Positions 8,894-18,406 of a stretch of 64,000 nt of DNA are shown here, piece by piece; within the stretch, counting starts at the first letter, position 1; each line of letters opens with the position of its first letter. A program made the translations under genes and the position numbers. Origin of the DNA: Microbacterium sp. SLBN-154 (GTDB lineage: Bacteria; Actinomycetota; Actinomycetes; Actinomycetales; Microbacteriaceae); contig NZ_VFNL01000001.1 of the NCBI RefSeq assembly GCF_006715565.1, positions 2,728,001 to 2,792,000 of the forward strand, given 5' to 3'. The notes under the pieces were generated by a model that was given only the letters and a program-made list of their open reading frames with translations, made no database searches and was not told where the DNA came from.

Positions 8894-9674
8894 GACCGCC
8901 GGTACCACCACTCAGGACAGGGCCCGCACGCTGGAAGCGCTCCACCAAGCGCCCGAGATCCTGCAGGTGGTGAACGTCTGGGACGCCGTCAGCGCCCGGG
9001 TGATCGCCGACCTTCCGGGCACGCGCGCCCTCGCGACCGCCGGGCACTCGATCGCAGCGAGCCTCGGATACCCCGACGGCGGGATGCCGCTCGACACGGC
9101 CCTAGCCGCCGCGGGCCTCATCGCCCGCTCGGTCGACCTGCCCGTCAGCGCCGACCTCGACGACGGATACGACGACCCCGAGGAGACCGTGCGACGGGCG
9201 ATCGGCCTGGGCATCGTCGGCGCCAACATCGAAGACCGCATGCGACCCTTCGACGAGGCGGTCGCGCGCGTGCGCGCCGCGATGCGGGCAGCCGAAGCCG
9301 AGGGGGTCGCGTTCCAGCTGAACGCCCGCACTGATGCGCTTCTGCGCGGCGGCGACGCCCCCATCGATCAGCAGCTCGACGAGGCCATCCGGCGCGGCCG
9401 GGCGTTCCTCGACGAGGGCGCTGCGGTCGTGTTCGTCCCCGGCGCCATCCAGCGTGCTCACGTCGAGCGGATCGTCGAGGGGCTGGGCCGCGGGAAGCTC
9501 TCCGTCATCGGATTCCCGGGTGCCCTCCCGGCGAAGGAGTACGAGGAGCTCGGCGTCGCCCGCATCTCGTACGGTCCGCTCACGCAGCGGGTCGCGCTCC
9601 GCGCCCTGCGCGATCTCGGTGAGTCGCTCTACGCCGGCGGGGTCATCCCCGACGACACCCCCGCGCTGAACTGA
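8892..9674 (+). CDS. Isocitrate lyase / PEP mutase family protein
   Basis: A 260-aa protein of the phosphoenolpyruvate mutase/isocitrate lyase superfamily (alpha/beta barrel, Mg-dependent C-C or P-C bond chemistry on 2-oxo/3-hydroxy acids). Seen are VVNVWDAVSAR, the substrate loop ALATAGHSIAASLGYPDG, the Mg-binding segment LPVSADLDDGYDD, and GANIEDR, FQLNARTDALL and VFVPGA further on. There is no catalytic-cysteine loop KKCGH as in true isocitrate lyase, so the reaction is not isocitrate cleavage; members of this short group are usually left unassigned. Transcription is leaderless from the box at 8880. The next gene (SRPBCC) follows by 19 nt. Confidence 0.82.
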   Translation: MTAGTTTQDRARTLEALHQAPEILQVVNVWDAVSARVIADLPGTRALATAGHSIAASLGYPDGGMPLDTALAAAGLIARSVDLPVSADLDDGYDDPEETVRRAIGLGIVGANIEDRMRPFDEAVARVRAAMRAAEAEGVAFQLNARTDALLRGGDAPIDQQLDEAIRRGRAFLDEGAAVVFVPGAIQRAHVERIVEGLGRGKLSVIGFPGALPAKEYEELGVARISYGPLTQRVALRALRDLGESLYAGGVIPDDTPALN

Positions 9675-9693
9675 CGTCGACACCGCTCCCGCC

Positions 9694-10125
9694 ATGTTCA
9701 CCGTCACCGAAGTCGTCGTGATCGCGCGTTCGCGCGCCGACGTGTTCGCCTACCTCACCGACGCCGGTCGCCGGCCCGAGTGGGATGACACCGTCATCTC
9801 CGAAGCGCTGACCTCCCCGCCGCCGGTCGGAGTGGGGAGCACGATCAACAGCCGGATGCGCGTCATGGGCCGCGAAGTGGAGTTCGACTGGCGGGTCACC
9901 GAGTACGTGCCACCGGGGCGCATGGCCATCGCGAGCACTCGGGGCACGTTCCCGACATCCCTGCTGTTCGATCTGGCCGACCACGCCGCCGGAACGCGGG
10001 TCAGCGCCACCATCGACGGCGAGCCCTCGGGGATGCTCCGGCTGGTGGAACCGATGATCGAAGACACCATCCGCTCGACCCTGGCGACCGGTCTCGGTCG
10101 CGTCGTCCGCATCCTGGAGGCGTGA
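9694..10125 (+). CDS. SRPBCC (START/polyketide cyclase-like) family protein
   Basis: 143 aa with the helix-grip fold pattern: TEVVVIARSRADVFAYLTDA at the N-terminus, PEWDDTVISEA, a central strand set, and a long C-terminal helix (EPMIEDTIRSTLATGLGRVV). The fold binds hydrophobic ligands; the substrate cannot be read from sequence. It lies 19 nt after the PEP-mutase-like gene and is probably cotranscribed. Confidence 0.75.
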   Translation: MFTVTEVVVIARSRADVFAYLTDAGRRPEWDDTVISEALTSPPPVGVGSTINSRMRVMGREVEFDWRVTEYVPPGRMAIASTRGTFPTSLLFDLADHAAGTRVSATIDGEPSGMLRLVEPMIEDTIRSTLATGLGRVVRILEA

Positions 10126-10201
10126 CCCGGTCTACCGGGATCATGGCCGCCGTCGAGACATCCTCGGGCACGGGATGACGCAGATGCGCCATCATGGAGG
10201 G

Positions 10202-10372
10202 GTGACCTCCCGCCTTCCCCTCCTGCTCTCCCTGGCGTCGCTGGGCATCCTGTTCCTGTCGATCGTCTTCGTCTTCCTGCTGGTGATCGGCAGCTACTTC
10301 GGCATCGTGCCCTTCACCGTCGACCACGAGTCGGCCGAGTCGCTCGCCCACGCGCTCTCTCTCGTCGCCTGA
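10202..10372 (+). CDS. Small single-span membrane protein, 56 aa
   Basis: GTG at 10202 gives a protein with one or two hydrophobic helices (LLLSLASLGILFLSIVFVFL, then LVIGSYFGIV) and an acidic C-terminus. A weak CATCAT box ends 6 nt before the GTG, compatible with a leaderless transcript. It resembles in layout the 88-aa membrane protein at 34216. No function recognised. Confidence 0.45.
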   Translation: MTSRLPLLLSLASLGILFLSIVFVFLLVIGSYFGIVPFTVDHESAESLAHALSLVA

Positions 10373-10417
10373 CCGGGGCCTGATCCGTCGCCTCTGGTCG
10401 CGGCACCGCGGCGCGGG

Positions 10418-10423
10418 TAGCGT
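10418..10423 (+). promoter_or_regulatory. Leaderless -10 box TAGCGT
   Basis: TAGCGT, 6 nt, ATG at 10430. Confidence 0.55.
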
Positions 10424-10429
10424 CGGGCC

Positions 10430-11155
10430 ATGACCGAGGATCGCGCGACGACAGGGCATCCCAACGAGCCGCACCGGCCCGGGCTCGCCCAGCGACTGAA
10501 CGGACTTCGGGCCGGTGTTCTCGGTGCCAATGACGGCATCGTCTCCACCGCGGCGGTGGTCGTGGGTGTGGCAGGCGCGACCGCGGAGGTCGGTCCGGTC
10601 CTGCTCGCGGGCGCCGCGGCACTCGTCGGCGGCGCGGTCTCGATGGCGCTCGGCGAGTACGTGTCGGTGTCGAGTCAGCGCGACAGCGAGCATGCGCTGA
10701 TCGAAAAGGAGCGCCGCGAACTCGCCGCCGACCCCGAGGGCGAGTTCGCCGAACTCGTGGGCCTGTACCGCGCCCAGGGGCTGAGCGAGCAGACGGCCAC
10801 CGCGGTCGCGAAGGAGCTGACCGAGAGCGATGCCCTCGCCGCTCACCTCTCGATCGAGCTGAACATCGATCAGAGCGACGTGGTGAGCCCCTGGTCGGCG
10901 GCCATCGCCTCGGCGGTCGCCTTCACGATCGGCGCGCTCCTCCCCCTCGCCACGATCCTCTTCGTCCCCCACCCCGCCCGCATCTGGCTCACCTTCGCGA
11001 GTGTGCTCGTCGCCCTGGCGATCACCGGGTATGTCGCGGCGTGGATCGGCGGCGCCCGTCGACTGCGTGCCGTCGTCCGCACGGTCGTGGGTGGCGCCCT
11101 CGCACTCGGCGCCACCTTCCTCATCGGTACGCTGCTGGGCACCGGCGCGGCCTGA
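10430..11155 (+). CDS. VIT1/CCC1 transporter family protein
   Basis: 241 aa, five predicted membrane helices. The N-terminal signature RAGVLGANDGIVSTAAVVVG and the second GAVSMALGEYVSVSSQ are those of the VIT1/CCC1 family (Fe2+/Mn2+ export or compartment transport). A cytoplasmic helical metal-binding insert (residues about 85-150, rich in Glu: QRDSEHALIEKERRE, AVAKELTESDALAAH) separates helices 2 and 3. Length is normal. Leaderless start; monocistronic. Role: probably removal of excess iron or manganese at the cytoplasmic membrane. Confidence 0.88.
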   Translation: MTEDRATTGHPNEPHRPGLAQRLNGLRAGVLGANDGIVSTAAVVVGVAGATAEVGPVLLAGAAALVGGAVSMALGEYVSVSSQRDSEHALIEKERRELAADPEGEFAELVGLYRAQGLSEQTATAVAKELTESDALAAHLSIELNIDQSDVVSPWSAAIASAVAFTIGALLPLATILFVPHPARIWLTFASVLVALAITGYVAAWIGGARRLRAVVRTVVGGALALGATFLIGTLLGTGAA

Positions 11156-11260
11156 CCGCTGCGGGCGGATCATGCCACACCGGCGCGGGAAGCGAAAGGG
11201 AGCAGTCAGAACGGAGGAAAGGCGCTTCACTGGTTTCCCAGGCAGAAGGACGAGGACGCC

Positions 11261-11539
11261 ATGCTGACCGAGTCACCGCGCACATCGCCGGAGCCGTTCG
11301 ACAGAGAATCGTTCGGTGCAGACCAGTTCGAAATGGTGCGGCTTGCGGCCGGAGGCTGGGTCATCACCGATCTCGCCCTGCCCCACGACGATCCGGCCTG
11401 TCTTCTCGCGTACGTGCAGGAGGACGGAGCGCGATTCGAGGTCGTGTGGGTCCAGGCGCCGGTGCGGACGGGATGGTTCGACTCCCTCGACGCGATCCTG
11501 GCCGAGGCTCGCAGCCGCCGGCACCGCCGCGTCGCCTGA
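11261..11539 (+). CDS. Hypothetical protein, 92 aa
   Basis: Soluble small protein with alternating strands (FEMVRLAAGGWVITDLALP, CLLAYVQEDGARFEVVWV) and a basic end (ARSRRHRRVA). ATG at 11261 has a weak AAGGACGAGGA upstream. No family recognised; codon usage and GC fit the window, so probably real. Confidence 0.45.
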   Translation: MLTESPRTSPEPFDRESFGADQFEMVRLAAGGWVITDLALPHDDPACLLAYVQEDGARFEVVWVQAPVRTGWFDSLDAILAEARSRRHRRVA

Positions 11540-11698
11540 TCCGGCGCATGAGCACCAGTGATCGTGGCCTGATCGCCGGTCGCATTCACGGGCTGGGCAG
11601 TGCCGGCGCGCTACTCGATACGGGCATCCCGGCGCTGGACAGCATGGCGCCGAGGGGGCTCTGATATCTGGTCAGGGCGATTCGCGTTACGGTCGAGG

Positions 11699-12625
11699 AT
11701 GTCTACACGCATGCCCTGGAGTTCGCTGCCCTCGACCGTGACATCGTGGGTTGAAGCGGAACTCGACGGGAGAGTCATCGCCACGAAGGCGCAGCTGAAC
11801 GGTTTCTCGTCTGGATCCGCCGACCGGATCGTGACCGACAACGGGCGCCGGGCCTTCGTGAAAACGGTGGCGCGCAGTCGCAACGCGGAGACCTTGGAGC
11901 TTCATCGAAGAGAAGCCAACGTCATGCGGATGCTCCCGAGCGAAGTTCGGGCCCCAGCACTTCTCGGTGTCTACGATGACGACGAGTGGATCGCCCTGAT
12001 GCTGGACGACATTGAAGGTGCGCATCCCCATGGGCCGCACGGTTCAGACATACCTGCTGTACTCGACGCGATCGCAGATCTCCCGGAGGCAACTGGCCCC
12101 CTGGCCGCCCTCCCGCAACTTCATGAAGAGCTAGCCGACGATTTCAACGCCTGGAACCGCATCGACGCCGACGATGTCGACGAGGCCCTGCCGCCTCTCG
12201 CTCTCACGTTGCGCGACCGCATGATGGAGACCGCGGTCGGGGCCGCCGATGCCGTCGTCGGGGATCGTCTGGTTCACCTGGATTGCCGCGCTGACAACAT
12301 CTTGATCGATGAAGCAGGTGCAGCGTGGCTGATCGATTGGCCGTGGGCGTCGATTGGAGCACGCTGGTTCGACGGGGTCATTTACCTCCTCGATTGCGTG
12401 ATGCGTGATGAGGTCGTCGATGCCGATGTGTACCTGGGTCACCCGCTTTTCGATGGCCTACGATCCGAGCAGGTCGATGCCGTGCTCGCCGCTCTCGCGG
12501 GCAATTTCTACAACAACGCCCGACAGCCCGCACCTCCCAACATGCCAACCCTTCGAGCGTTTCAGCGAGCCGAAGCGGATGCCGCCGTCACCTGGCTCGC
12601 CCGCCGCTGGGCATCCCATGGATAG
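11699..12625 (+). CDS. Aminoglycoside phosphotransferase-like kinase
   Basis: 308 aa from ATG 11699. Kinase-fold motifs: nucleotide-binding lysine in RAFVKTVARS, hinge segment WIALMLDDIEG, catalytic loop RLVHLDCRADNILID (HxDxxxxN), and metal-binding WLIDWPWA (DxW in place of DFG). This is the APH/choline-kinase superfamily that phosphorylates small molecules; substrate unknown, and no evidence makes it an antibiotic-resistance enzyme. An alternative start is ATG 11714. The gene and its downstream GIY-YIG-like neighbour look slightly lower in GC than the flanks and may have been acquired. Confidence 0.78.
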   Translation: MSTRMPWSSLPSTVTSWVEAELDGRVIATKAQLNGFSSGSADRIVTDNGRRAFVKTVARSRNAETLELHRREANVMRMLPSEVRAPALLGVYDDDEWIALMLDDIEGAHPHGPHGSDIPAVLDAIADLPEATGPLAALPQLHEELADDFNAWNRIDADDVDEALPPLALTLRDRMMETAVGAADAVVGDRLVHLDCRADNILIDEAGAAWLIDWPWASIGARWFDGVIYLLDCVMRDEVVDADVYLGHPLFDGLRSEQVDAVLAALAGNFYNNARQPAPPNMPTLRAFQRAEADAAVTWLARRWASHG

Positions 12626-12763
12626 GACGTCTCTATGCCTCGCAAGCATCTGAGGCCATGTCATGTCTGAGAACGCAGCCGTCGCTTTCACCGCATAGAC
12701 ATCTCTGACCGATTCCTACAGCCAGGCAGGAACCGATTTTCGGTTGTCGACAGAGCACATGGC

Positions 12764-12769
12764 TAGAGT
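12764..12769 (+). promoter_or_regulatory. Leaderless -10 box TAGAGT
   Basis: TAGAGT, 7 nt, GTG at 12777. It decides the start of the GIY-YIG-like gene. Confidence 0.5.
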
Positions 12770-12776
12770 GCGAACT

Positions 12777-13298
12777 GTGACCACCGCCGACCAGCTGCGC
12801 TCCGAGGGGTTTGAGGGGTTTGTCCCCTTCGGGGACCTGCCGAACACGGACGTTCCGACTGCAGGCGGCGTGTACATCGTCGTTCGCCCAAGCCCCGAGC
12901 GCTTGCCTGAGTTCCGGCCGGTCAGCCCGGCTGGCTGGTTCAAGCGGCGTGATCCATCAGTCCCAATTGAGAAACTTCAGAAGGCCTGGGTAGACGGCGC
13001 ATTCGTCCTCTACATCGGTATGGCCACAGCCGGAGCACGGGGGCGGCGGGGTATTGCGAAGCGTTTGGACGAGTTTCGCCGACACGGGGCTGGCGAGCCG
13101 ATCGGACATTGGGGCGGTCGCTACATCTGGTGTCTGGAGGATAGCGCTGACCTTCTCGTCGCATGGCGCGTGGAGGCGGTGGACCCCGGTGCGGTCGAGG
13201 CCGACCTCACTCGGAAGTTCACTGCCCACTTCGGCAAGCTGCCGTTCGCGAATCTGAAGCAGGAACGTCGCCGCGCCCAAACGCACACCTCGTCATAG
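12777..13298 (+). CDS. GIY-YIG-like nuclease-fold protein with long GIY-YIG spacing
   Basis: 173 aa. Residues about 30-36 read GGVYIVV and about 80-85 VLYIG, followed by [18 protein letters not shown], the acidic [12 protein letters not shown] and FANLK. These correspond in order to the GIY, YIG, Arg-helix, Glu and Asn elements of GIY-YIG nucleases. The GIY-to-YIG distance is about 45 residues instead of the usual 10-15; the insert includes [23 protein letters not shown] 12777 is preferred over TTG 12744 because of the leaderless TAGAGT box. Partner and substrate unknown. Confidence 0.55.
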   Translation: MTTADQLRSEGFEGFVPFGDLPNTDVPTAGGVYIVVRPSPERLPEFRPVSPAGWFKRRDPSVPIEKLQKAWVDGAFVLYIGMATAGARGRRGIAKRLDEFRRHGAGEPIGHWGGRYIWCLEDSADLLVAWRVEAVDPGAVEADLTRKFTAHFGKLPFANLKQERRRAQTHTSS

Positions 13299-13405
13299 CC
13301 GACCGCTCAGCGGCATCCGCCTGATCCCCATGACCGGCTCGAGGCGTACAGGCGGAGGCGCCCGACGAGCACGCGAGAGGCGGACGTTCTGTCGGAGACA
13401 GGCCG

Positions 13406-16400
13406 TCAACGGAAATCTCGCGAGCGGTGACCGACGCCCACACGCAGGTCTTCGAACCGGTCGGCGACGAGGTTCGTCACCCCCTCCTCCGACCTCTCGA
13501 GCATTCCCCGCACGATGAGGGCCGGAGCATCCCGCGCGACCCGCCGGTAGCGGTTCCAGACCCCGACGGAGCAGATGACGTTGACCACGCCGTGCTCGTC
13601 CTCGAGGTTGAGGAAGGTGATGCCCGACGCCGTGGCGGGCCGCTGACGATGGGTGACGAGCCCCGCCACCTCCACACGCCGCCCCGGGTCGTGCGTCCGC
13701 ATCTCCCGTGAGGTCAACACCCCCCGAGCATCCAGCCCCGAGCGGAAGTGCGTCAGGGGGTGATCGTCGGTGGAGATCCCGGTAGCCCACAGGTCTGCGG
13801 CGAGGATGTCGTAGCTGGACTGATCGGGGAAGAGCGGTGGTTGCACCGCGACCATCGAGTCGGGGAGAAACTCCGCACGATCCTGTGCGGCAGAACCGGC
13901 GATCCACAGCGCCTCGCGGCGGGTGATGCCGAAGCACTCGAACGCTCCGGCCGTCGCGAGCGCCTCCAACTGCGCCGCCGTCGCCCCGGTCCGACGCACC
14001 AGGTCCCTCATGTCGCGGAAATCACCGCGCTGTCGTCGCTCGGTCACGATCTTCGCCGCGAGCGCGTCGCCGATCCCCTTGATTCCCGCAAGCCCCAGCC
14101 GGACGGCGTGGTGACCGTCGCGCCGATGCGCGGCGGACTCATCGGGCGCGGCCGGATCGAAGACCGGCACCGGAGGCTGGAGGCGGTGCGCGCACTCGGG
14201 GCGACCGGTGACGCCGCGCGCGTCGCCGACGGGTTCGAGCGTCGCGTGCACGTCGGAGCGGAGCAGGTCGGGGCGCTGCACCTCGACCCCGTGCCGGCGC
14301 GCATCGGCGACGAGGGTCGCGGGCGAGTAGAACCCCATCGGCTGGGCACGGAGGAGCCCGGCGAGGAAGGCGGCGGGATAGTGCAGCTTGATCCAGGAGC
14401 TGGCGTAGACGAGGAGCCCGAACGACAGCGAGTGCGACTCGGCGAAGCCGAAGTTCGCGAACGCCTGGATCTGACGGTAGATCGCGTCGGCATCTTCTCC
14501 GACGAGGCCGTTGCGCGCCATCCCCTCGTACAGGCGTTCGCGCAGCGACTCGATGCGCTCGACTCCCCGCTTGGAGCCCATCGCACGACGCAGCAGGTCG
14601 GCATCCTCTCCCGAGCAGTCGCCGATGGCCATCGCCATCTGCATGAGCTGCTCCTGGAAGACCGGCACCCCGAGGGTGCGCTGCAGCACGGGCGCGAGCT
14701 TCGGATGCGCGTAGGTCACCGGCTCCTGACCGAGCTTTCGACGCACGAACGGATGCACCGCCCCGCCCTGGATGGGACCGGGGCGGATGAGGGCGATCTC
14801 CACCACGAGGTCGTAGAACCGCCGCGGCTGCAGTCGCGGGAGAAGTCCCATCTGGGCACGGGATTCCACCTGGAACACCCCGATCGAATCGGCGCGGCAG
14901 AGCATGTCGTACACCGCCTGCTCCTCCTTGGGCAGCGTCGCCAGCTCCCATCGCTCACCGGTGGCGGTGTGGATCATGTCGAAGCAGTACTGGAGGGCGG
15001 CGAGCATCCCCAGGCCCAGCAGATCGAACTTGACCAGTCCCATCCAGGCCGCGTCGTCCTTGTCCCACTGGATGACGGTGCGATCCTCCATCCGGGCGTG
15101 CTCGATGGGCACGACCTCGCCGACGGGGCGGTCGGTGAGCACCATCCCCCCGGAGTGGATGCCGAGGTGGCGCGGGGCCTTCAACAGCTCGGAGGCATAC
15201 TCGATCACCTGGGCCGGGATGTCGTTGTCGGGGCCCGACTCCAGCGACGCCCCCCAGCGCTCGACCTGCTTCGACCACGCATCCTGCTGCCCGGTGGAGT
15301 AACCGAGGGCTTTGGCGACGTCGCGGACGGCGTTCTTGGGGCGGTACTGGATGACGTTGGCCACCTGCGCGGCGCGGTCGCGACCGTAGGTGGCATAGAC
15401 CCACTGGATGATCTCTTCGCGTCGATCGGAGTCGAAGTCGACGTCGATGTCGGGCTCTTCGTCTCGGAGGCTGGAGAGGAAGCGTTCGAAGGGCAGCTCG
15501 TAGGCGATGGCGTCGACGGCGGTGATGTCGAGCAGGTAGCAGACCGCGCTGTTGGCGGCAGACCCACGACCCTGACAGAGGATGCCGCGGCGCCGCGCCT
15601 CTTGCACGATGCCGTGCACGATGAGGAAGTAGCCGGGGAAGTCCTTGGTCTCGATGACCTGCAGCTCACGCTCGATGCGGGCGCGGTTGTCGGCCGACAG
15701 GTCGGGATACTTGCGGGGAACGGCCACCCAGACCAGGTGCCGCAGCCACGACATCGGCGTGTGCCCCTCGGGAACCTTCTGTCGCGGCAGCGCCGGGCGC
15801 GCACGACGCAGGGGGAAGGCGAGCTCGTCGGCCAGCTCCACCGTGCGCGCCACCGCTCCGGGGTACCGGGCGAAGCGCTCGGCCATCTCGGCGCCCGAAC
15901 GCAGGTGAGCCGCGGCATGGGCGGGCAGCCATCCGTCGAGCTCGTCGAGCCCTCGGCGCGCGCGGATCGCCGCGACGGCGGCGGCGAGCCGTGCCCGTTC
16001 GGGGGCGGCGTAGTGGACGTTGTTCGAGGCCAGGATGGGCAGGCCGCGTTCCCGAGCGAGGGCGGCGAGGACGTCGTTGTCGCGGGTGTCGGTCGGATTG
16101 CCGTGATCCGTCAGCTCCACGTTCACCGCCTCCGGGCCGAACAGCGCGACGAGGCGGTCGAGCGCCGCCGCGGCGCCCGCCGGTCCTTCCTCGGCGAGCG
16201 CGCGGCGAACCGCGCCCTTGCGGCATCCGGTGAGGATCGCCCAGTGCCCGTCGGCCCGCGCCGACAGCTCGTCGAGATCGTAGACGGGGCGTCCCTTCTC
16301 CGACCCCGCGAGCTGAGCTCGCGTGAGGGCGGCGGCGAGGCGGTGATAGCCCTCCTCCCCCCGGGCGAGCACGAGCAGGTGCGACCCCTCGGGGTCGGCG

Positions 16401-16816
16401 TCTCCTGCCCGCGACGGCGTGGGCGCTCGATCGTCGAAACCGAGCGACAGCTCTGCTCCGAACACGGTCTTCACCTGCAGGTTCTCGGCGGCCTCGGCGA
16501 ACCGCACGATCCCGTAGAACCCGTCGTGGTCGGTGACGGCCAGGGCGTGCAGGCCGAGACGCTCGGCCTCCTCGGCCAGTTCCTCCGGCGAGGACGCGCC
16601 GTCGAGGAACGAGAACGACGAGTGCGCGTGCAGTTCGGCATACGGCACCGTCTCGGCCGGGCGCTCGATGGCGGGCGGGACGTAGGGGCCGCGCTTGTGC
16701 GACCAGGCGGGGCTGTCGCCCCCGTCGGCCCCCGCAGGGATGTTGCGCGGCCGACGCCGGTCGCTGAGGACGCGCTCGAGCTCCGACCAGGGGACGCCAG
16801 GATTGTTGAAGCCCAT
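13406..16816 (-). CDS. dnaE2: Error-prone DNA polymerase III alpha subunit DnaE2 (ImuC)
   Basis: 1136 aa, SOS-induced translesion polymerase acting with ImuA/ImuB. The N-terminal PHP domain reads YAELHAHSSFSFLDGASSPE with ALAVTDHDGFYG. The polymerase core has RGSAANSAVCYLLDIT and the catalytic acidic motif EEPDIDVDFDSDRREEI. A helix-hairpin-helix (GLAGIKGIGDALA) and a C-terminal OB-fold domain (VEVAGLVTHRQRP) follow. The start MGFNNPGVPWSELERVL (ATG 16816) is that of actinobacterial DnaE2; six extra residues are possible. It follows imuB by 21 nt in the LexA-controlled operon. Confidence 0.96.
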   Translation of the reverse strand: MGFNNPGVPWSELERVLSDRRRPRNIPAGADGGDSPAWSHKRGPYVPPAIERPAETVPYAELHAHSSFSFLDGASSPEELAEEAERLGLHALAVTDHDGFYGIVRFAEAAENLQVKTVFGAELSLGFDDRAPTPSRAGDADPEGSHLLVLARGEEGYHRLAAALTRAQLAGSEKGRPVYDLDELSARADGHWAILTGCRKGAVRRALAEEGPAGAAAALDRLVALFGPEAVNVELTDHGNPTDTRDNDVLAALARERGLPILASNNVHYAAPERARLAAAVAAIRARRGLDELDGWLPAHAAAHLRSGAEMAERFARYPGAVARTVELADELAFPLRRARPALPRQKVPEGHTPMSWLRHLVWVAVPRKYPDLSADNRARIERELQVIETKDFPGYFLIVHGIVQEARRRGILCQGRGSAANSAVCYLLDITAVDAIAYELPFERFLSSLRDEEPDIDVDFDSDRREEIIQWVYATYGRDRAAQVANVIQYRPKNAVRDVAKALGYSTGQQDAWSKQVERWGASLESGPDNDIPAQVIEYASELLKAPRHLGIHSGGMVLTDRPVGEVVPIEHARMEDRTVIQWDKDDAAWMGLVKFDLLGLGMLAALQYCFDMIHTATGERWELATLPKEEQAVYDMLCRADSIGVFQVESRAQMGLLPRLQPRRFYDLVVEIALIRPGPIQGGAVHPFVRRKLGQEPVTYAHPKLAPVLQRTLGVPVFQEQLMQMAMAIGDCSGEDADLLRRAMGSKRGVERIESLRERLYEGMARNGLVGEDADAIYRQIQAFANFGFAESHSLSFGLLVYASSWIKLHYPAAFLAGLLRAQPMGFYSPATLVADARRHGVEVQRPDLLRSDVHATLEPVGDARGVTGRPECAHRLQPPVPVFDPAAPDESAAHRRDGHHAVRLGLAGIKGIGDALAAKIVTERRQRGDFRDMRDLVRRTGATAAQLEALATAGAFECFGITRREALWIAGSAAQDRAEFLPDSMVAVQPPLFPDQSSYDILAADLWATGISTDDHPLTHFRSGLDARGVLTSREMRTHDPGRRVEVAGLVTHRQRPATASGITFLNLEDEHGVVNVICSVGVWNRYRRVARDAPALIVRGMLERSEEGVTNLVADRFEDLRVGVGHRSRDFR

Positions 16817-16837
16817 CAGCGGCCCCGTCCGCATCGA

Positions 16838-18406
16838 TCAGTCATAGCGACCCTCGGCGATCCACGTCCCGCCCGCGCAGACCAGCAACCAGGCGGTGCG
16901 GTCGGCGTCGACCACCTGGAACCGGTGCGCACGACGGCTGCGGGCGGCATCCCACGTGCGCTCCACGATCGGCCAGGGACCCGCCCACTCCCTGATCGCC
17001 CGGGGGCGCCCCGACTCCACCAGCACCGAGGGCGTCGCCGTCATCCGATCGCGCTCGTCGACGGCGACCGGCCCTCCCTCCCCGGTGACGACCTGCACCG
17101 GCACCGGCTCGGGGAAGATGGTGCCCGGGAGGGGGTCGGGAAGGCTCCCCGGCCAGGGACGGGTGCGCTCCGCGGTCACGACGGTGCGGTCTCCCCAGGG
17201 CACGAGCACCTGGCGCTCGGTGAGCCACCGGCCCCCTCCCACCTCGGCCGTCATCACGCCGCGATGACCGAGCATCGCCTGCACGCGGGAGAGGACGTGA
17301 TGGACCCGCTCGTCGGTCCCGGCGCCGAACATCGCCGGGGCGTGGTGTGAGGCGGCGCCCACCGCCTCGGGTGAGATGCGCACGAGCGCCACGCCGCTGG
17401 CCAGCACTCCCCCGCCGTCGCCGGTGGCCTCTTCGGCGAGCTGCCATCTGACCCGGTCCACGACCGCCGCCGCATCGAAGGAGTTCGGATGGAGCCAGAC
17501 CCGTTCGCTCCGCTCTCCGCGGTCTCCGGTGAGCTCGACCCGCAATTCGGTGCAGACGAGGTCGATCGCGCCGAGACGCGAGATGAACTCGTCGGCCGCG
17601 ATGCGCAGGGCGAACGCCACCTGCTCGGCGATCTCGAGGGGGGGTTCGAAGGCGACCTCGCGGTGCAGCTCGGGAGGAGGCACGCGCGGCTCGACGGGAC
17701 GCGAATCCAGACCCGACGCCAGGCGGTGCAGCCGCATGCCCGGCTCGCCCAGCCGTTCCCGCACCCGTTCGGGATCGAGCCGGCTGAAGTCGCCGAGCGT
17801 CTGCACCCCCAGGCGCGCCAGCAGCGCCACGACATCGTGATCGGCGAGGGCGGTGATCGGAAGAGGCGCGAGGAAGCCCGCCGCACCCCCGGTGGGAACG
17901 ACCGAGACCGGATCGGAGGCGCGGGTGATGCGCGCGGCCTGTTCGGCGGTGAAGGGGCCGTCGGCGATGCCCGCGCGCACGTCGGCGACGCCCTGCGCAC
18001 GGACCGTGCTCACGAGCACGCGGGCGGCCTCGGTCTCGCCCCCGTAGTACCGAGCAGGTCCGCGGGCGCGCAGCGCGCACAGCCCCGGGCGGATGATCTG
18101 CACCCCCGGCGCCCGCTCCTCCAGCGCCGCCACCAGCGGCGCGAATGCGCGGTGATCGCGGGCGTCGTCGGCGTCGACCACGCGCAGTCCCGGGCATCGG
18201 GACTGCGCGTCCCGGCGACGCTGTCCGCGGCGGACCCCCTCGGCACGGGCCGTCGCCGAGCACGCGGTCACCATCCCCCCGGCGACGATGGCCACCGGGG
18301 CGTCCTCGGCGACCGGAGCGGAGCCGGCGGCATCCCGCGCCAGCGCCGCCACGGGCCAATCCGGGAACCACAGCACGAGGCTGCGCACCGGGGCGTCGGG
18401 GCGCAT
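16838..18406 (-). CDS. imuB: ImuB, Y-family polymerase-like protein
   Basis: 522 aa. It begins MRPDAPVRSLVLWFPDWPV, where active Y-family polymerases have the catalytic DMDAFFA-type motif; the acidic residues are absent, so this is the non-catalytic hub of the mutasome that contacts the beta clamp and DnaE2. Thumb/HhH-like sequence LARLGVQTLGDFSRLDPERV and a little-finger region follow. ATG 18406 overlaps the imuA stop by one base; a longer reading to 18637 is rejected because it lies wholly inside imuA. Length matches family. Confidence 0.93.
   Translation of the reverse strand: MRPDAPVRSLVLWFPDWPVAALARDAAGSAPVAEDAPVAIVAGGMVTACSATARAEGVRRGQRRRDAQSRCPGLRVVDADDARDHRAFAPLVAALEERAPGVQIIRPGLCALRARGPARYYGGETEAARVLVSTVRAQGVADVRAGIADGPFTAEQAARITRASDPVSVVPTGGAAGFLAPLPITALADHDVVALLARLGVQTLGDFSRLDPERVRERLGEPGMRLHRLASGLDSRPVEPRVPPPELHREVAFEPPLEIAEQVAFALRIAADEFISRLGAIDLVCTELRVELTGDRGERSERVWLHPNSFDAAAVVDRVRWQLAEEATGDGGGVLASGVALVRISPEAVGAASHHAPAMFGAGTDERVHHVLSRVQAMLGHRGVMTAEVGGGRWLTERQVLVPWGDRTVVTAERTRPWPGSLPDPLPGTIFPEPVPVQVVTGEGGPVAVDERDRMTATPSVLVESGRPRAIREWAGPWPIVERTWDAARSRRAHRFQVVDADRTAWLLVCAGGTWIAEGRYD

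Noticed and set aside
11548..11664. A 38-codon ORF (MSTSDRGLIAGRIHGLGSAG...) before the phosphotransferase gene
   Set aside because: No ribosome site, no promoter spacing, no terminator; could be chance in high-GC DNA.
11699..12625. Antibiotic-resistance aminoglycoside phosphotransferase
   Set aside because: Fold motifs only; DFG is replaced by a DWPW segment and nothing ties it to a drug substrate.
13748..17350. A 1200-codon open frame on the plus strand antisense to dnaE2
   Set aside because: It mirrors the third-codon GC bias of dnaE2 and has Arg/Gly/His-rich composition with no domain; the minus-strand gene is certain.
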